Below are positions 6,449 through 7,089 of a stretch of 7,089 nucleotides of DNA, piece by piece (positions within the stretch are counted from its first letter, which is position 1; each line of letters opens with the position of its first letter). The stretch is from Chamaesiphon sp. (GTDB lineage: Bacteria; Cyanobacteriota; Cyanobacteriia; Cyanobacteriales; Chamaesiphonaceae), in NCBI GenBank assembly GCA_026786125.1, contig JAJAYU010000101.1, positions 1-7,089 of the forward strand. The letters run 5' to 3'. The notes under the pieces were generated by a model, which worked only from the letters and a program-made list of their open reading frames with translations, ran no database searches and was not told the DNA's origin. Position numbers and translations under genes: made by a program.

Positions 6449-6484
6449 AGGTCAGGGCTTCGGCCAACAACTATCAACTAATTA

Positions 6485-7081
6485 TCAAGCGTGCCAAGTG
6501 ATCTGTGATTTTAGTCGGGGTAATTTATCTATCTCCATCGTATCTACAGCAACAATCTCATACTTACTCAAAGCCTGACGAGTAGTAGCAACGCTACAGG
6601 CAAGAGCAATGTGTTCTTGCTGGAGAATACCAATCACCAATCCGGGTTGAGAATTGTCAATTACGGGCAACTGATGTAAACCTCTGGCATTCATTCGATC
6701 AATTGCCTCGCTAATCGGTTCATCTACCTCAGCGTAAAAAAGATGCTTGGTGCAAATACTGCCAATGCCATTACTTAACAATAAACTGGTTTGTAATGAT
6801 GCTTCCGCTTGGGAGATTGCCCGACTCAAATCGTGCAGTGTGATAATCCCGACTAACTCCTGGCGATCGTCAATTACCAACGCACTATGACAGTTATTTT
6901 GAGTTAATTTTAACCCAGCCGCGAGAATATCTAATCGATCGGATAGCTGAAGATAATTGGTACCCATCACATCGCGAACCTGGAGATTTTGCAGAATGGC
7001 TAAATCTCCATCTGGTTGCACACTCAGGGCTAATTTATCCAAATTATCTGATTTGTCTGGTGACTTGGCTTTGGGGTTCAT
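6485..7081 (-). CDS. Two-CBS-domain protein (198 aa as called; could continue beyond window)
   Basis: Two CBS modules in tandem, a Bateman pair that usually binds adenosine nucleotides and regulates a partner or fused domain. CBS1 is about residues 35-90: VRDVMGTNYLQLSDRL, SALVIDDRQELVGIITLHDL, with the ligand-type T-x-x-D arrangement (T81, D84). CBS2 is about 107-163: ICTKHLFYAEVDEPISEAIDRM, LHQLPVID, VIGILQQEHIAL, where the equivalent Asp is His157, so its site looks altered. The first 30 residues are polar and a Ser/Lys/Arg-rich tail follows. ATG 7081 has no convincing Shine-Dalgarno in the eight bases left, and the frame is still open at the window edge (codons GAA CGG precede it). It may therefore be a small stand-alone protein or the cytoplasmic C-terminus of a larger one, such as a ClC-type chloride channel, which ends in a CBS pair in many cyanobacteria. 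Convergent with transketolase; 89 bp between the stops. Confidence 0.8.
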   Translation of the reverse strand: MNPKAKSPDKSDNLDKLALSVQPDGDLAILQNLQVRDVMGTNYLQLSDRLDILAAGLKLTQNNCHSALVIDDRQELVGIITLHDLSRAISQAEASLQTSLLLSNGIGSICTKHLFYAEVDEPISEAIDRMNARGLHQLPVIDNSQPGLVIGILQQEHIALACSVATTRQALSKYEIVAVDTMEIDKLPRLKSQITWHA

Positions 7082-7089
7082 CCGTTCGA

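Noticed and set aside
6456..6465. GGC-TTCG-GCC tetraloop hairpin as terminator for the CBS gene
   Set aside because: The stem is only 3 bp and no T-run follows on the minus strand.
6471..6487. Remnant TATCAAT heptamers (TATCAAC, TTATCAA) near the CBS stop
   Set aside because: Only two imperfect matches in AT-rich sequence and no fixed 7-bp period.

Overview
The window is cyanobacterial. The evidence is the very frequent palindrome CGATCG (about 28 copies by eye, against fewer than 2 expected by chance), which is the core of the cyanobacterial HIP1 repeat. Heptameric short tandem repeats between genes, a CheA-like hybrid kinase of cyanobacterial type, a cyanobacterial-type TerB protein and a Calvin-cycle transketolase point the same way. 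GC content looks moderate. I cannot name the species.

Layout, left to right: (1) The 3' part of a CheA-like hybrid sensor kinase (1-2616, +). It enters through an in-frame acidic 28/29-residue tandem repeat and continues through dimerisation, ATPase, CheW-like and receiver domains. (2) A repeat-dense spacer (2617-2804) with a GGGGATA heptamer array, a 125-bp element with 20-bp perfect inverted ends, and a second heptamer array (TATCAAT x5) that stops just before the next start codon. (3) A CheW-like protein (2805-3347, +), probably of the same chemosensory pathway as the kinase. (4) A convergent intergenic region (3348-3571) with a second structured palindromic element, 155 bp with 17-bp inverted ends and two internal hairpins. 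(5) A very acidic TerB-family protein (3572-4054, -). (6) A divergent intergenic region of 328 bp (4055-4382) with an NtcA-like site facing the TerB gene, inverted GGGGATA heptamer arrays, and a probable promoter for (7) transketolase (4383-6395, +), followed by a clear intrinsic terminator. (8) A two-CBS-domain protein (6485-7081, -), either free-standing or the C-terminal part of a larger protein cut by the window edge.

Kinase plus CheW-like adaptor form the signalling half. In cyanobacteria such systems (Pix/Tax, Pil and Hmp types) steer type IV pilus motility, but no receptor or pilus gene is in view to decide which. Transketolase is the housekeeping half (Calvin cycle and pentose phosphate pathway). 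I see no defence system, CRISPR array, tRNA/rRNA or transposase gene. The least ordinary material is the nested non-coding repeats and the amplified acidic repeat in the kinase.
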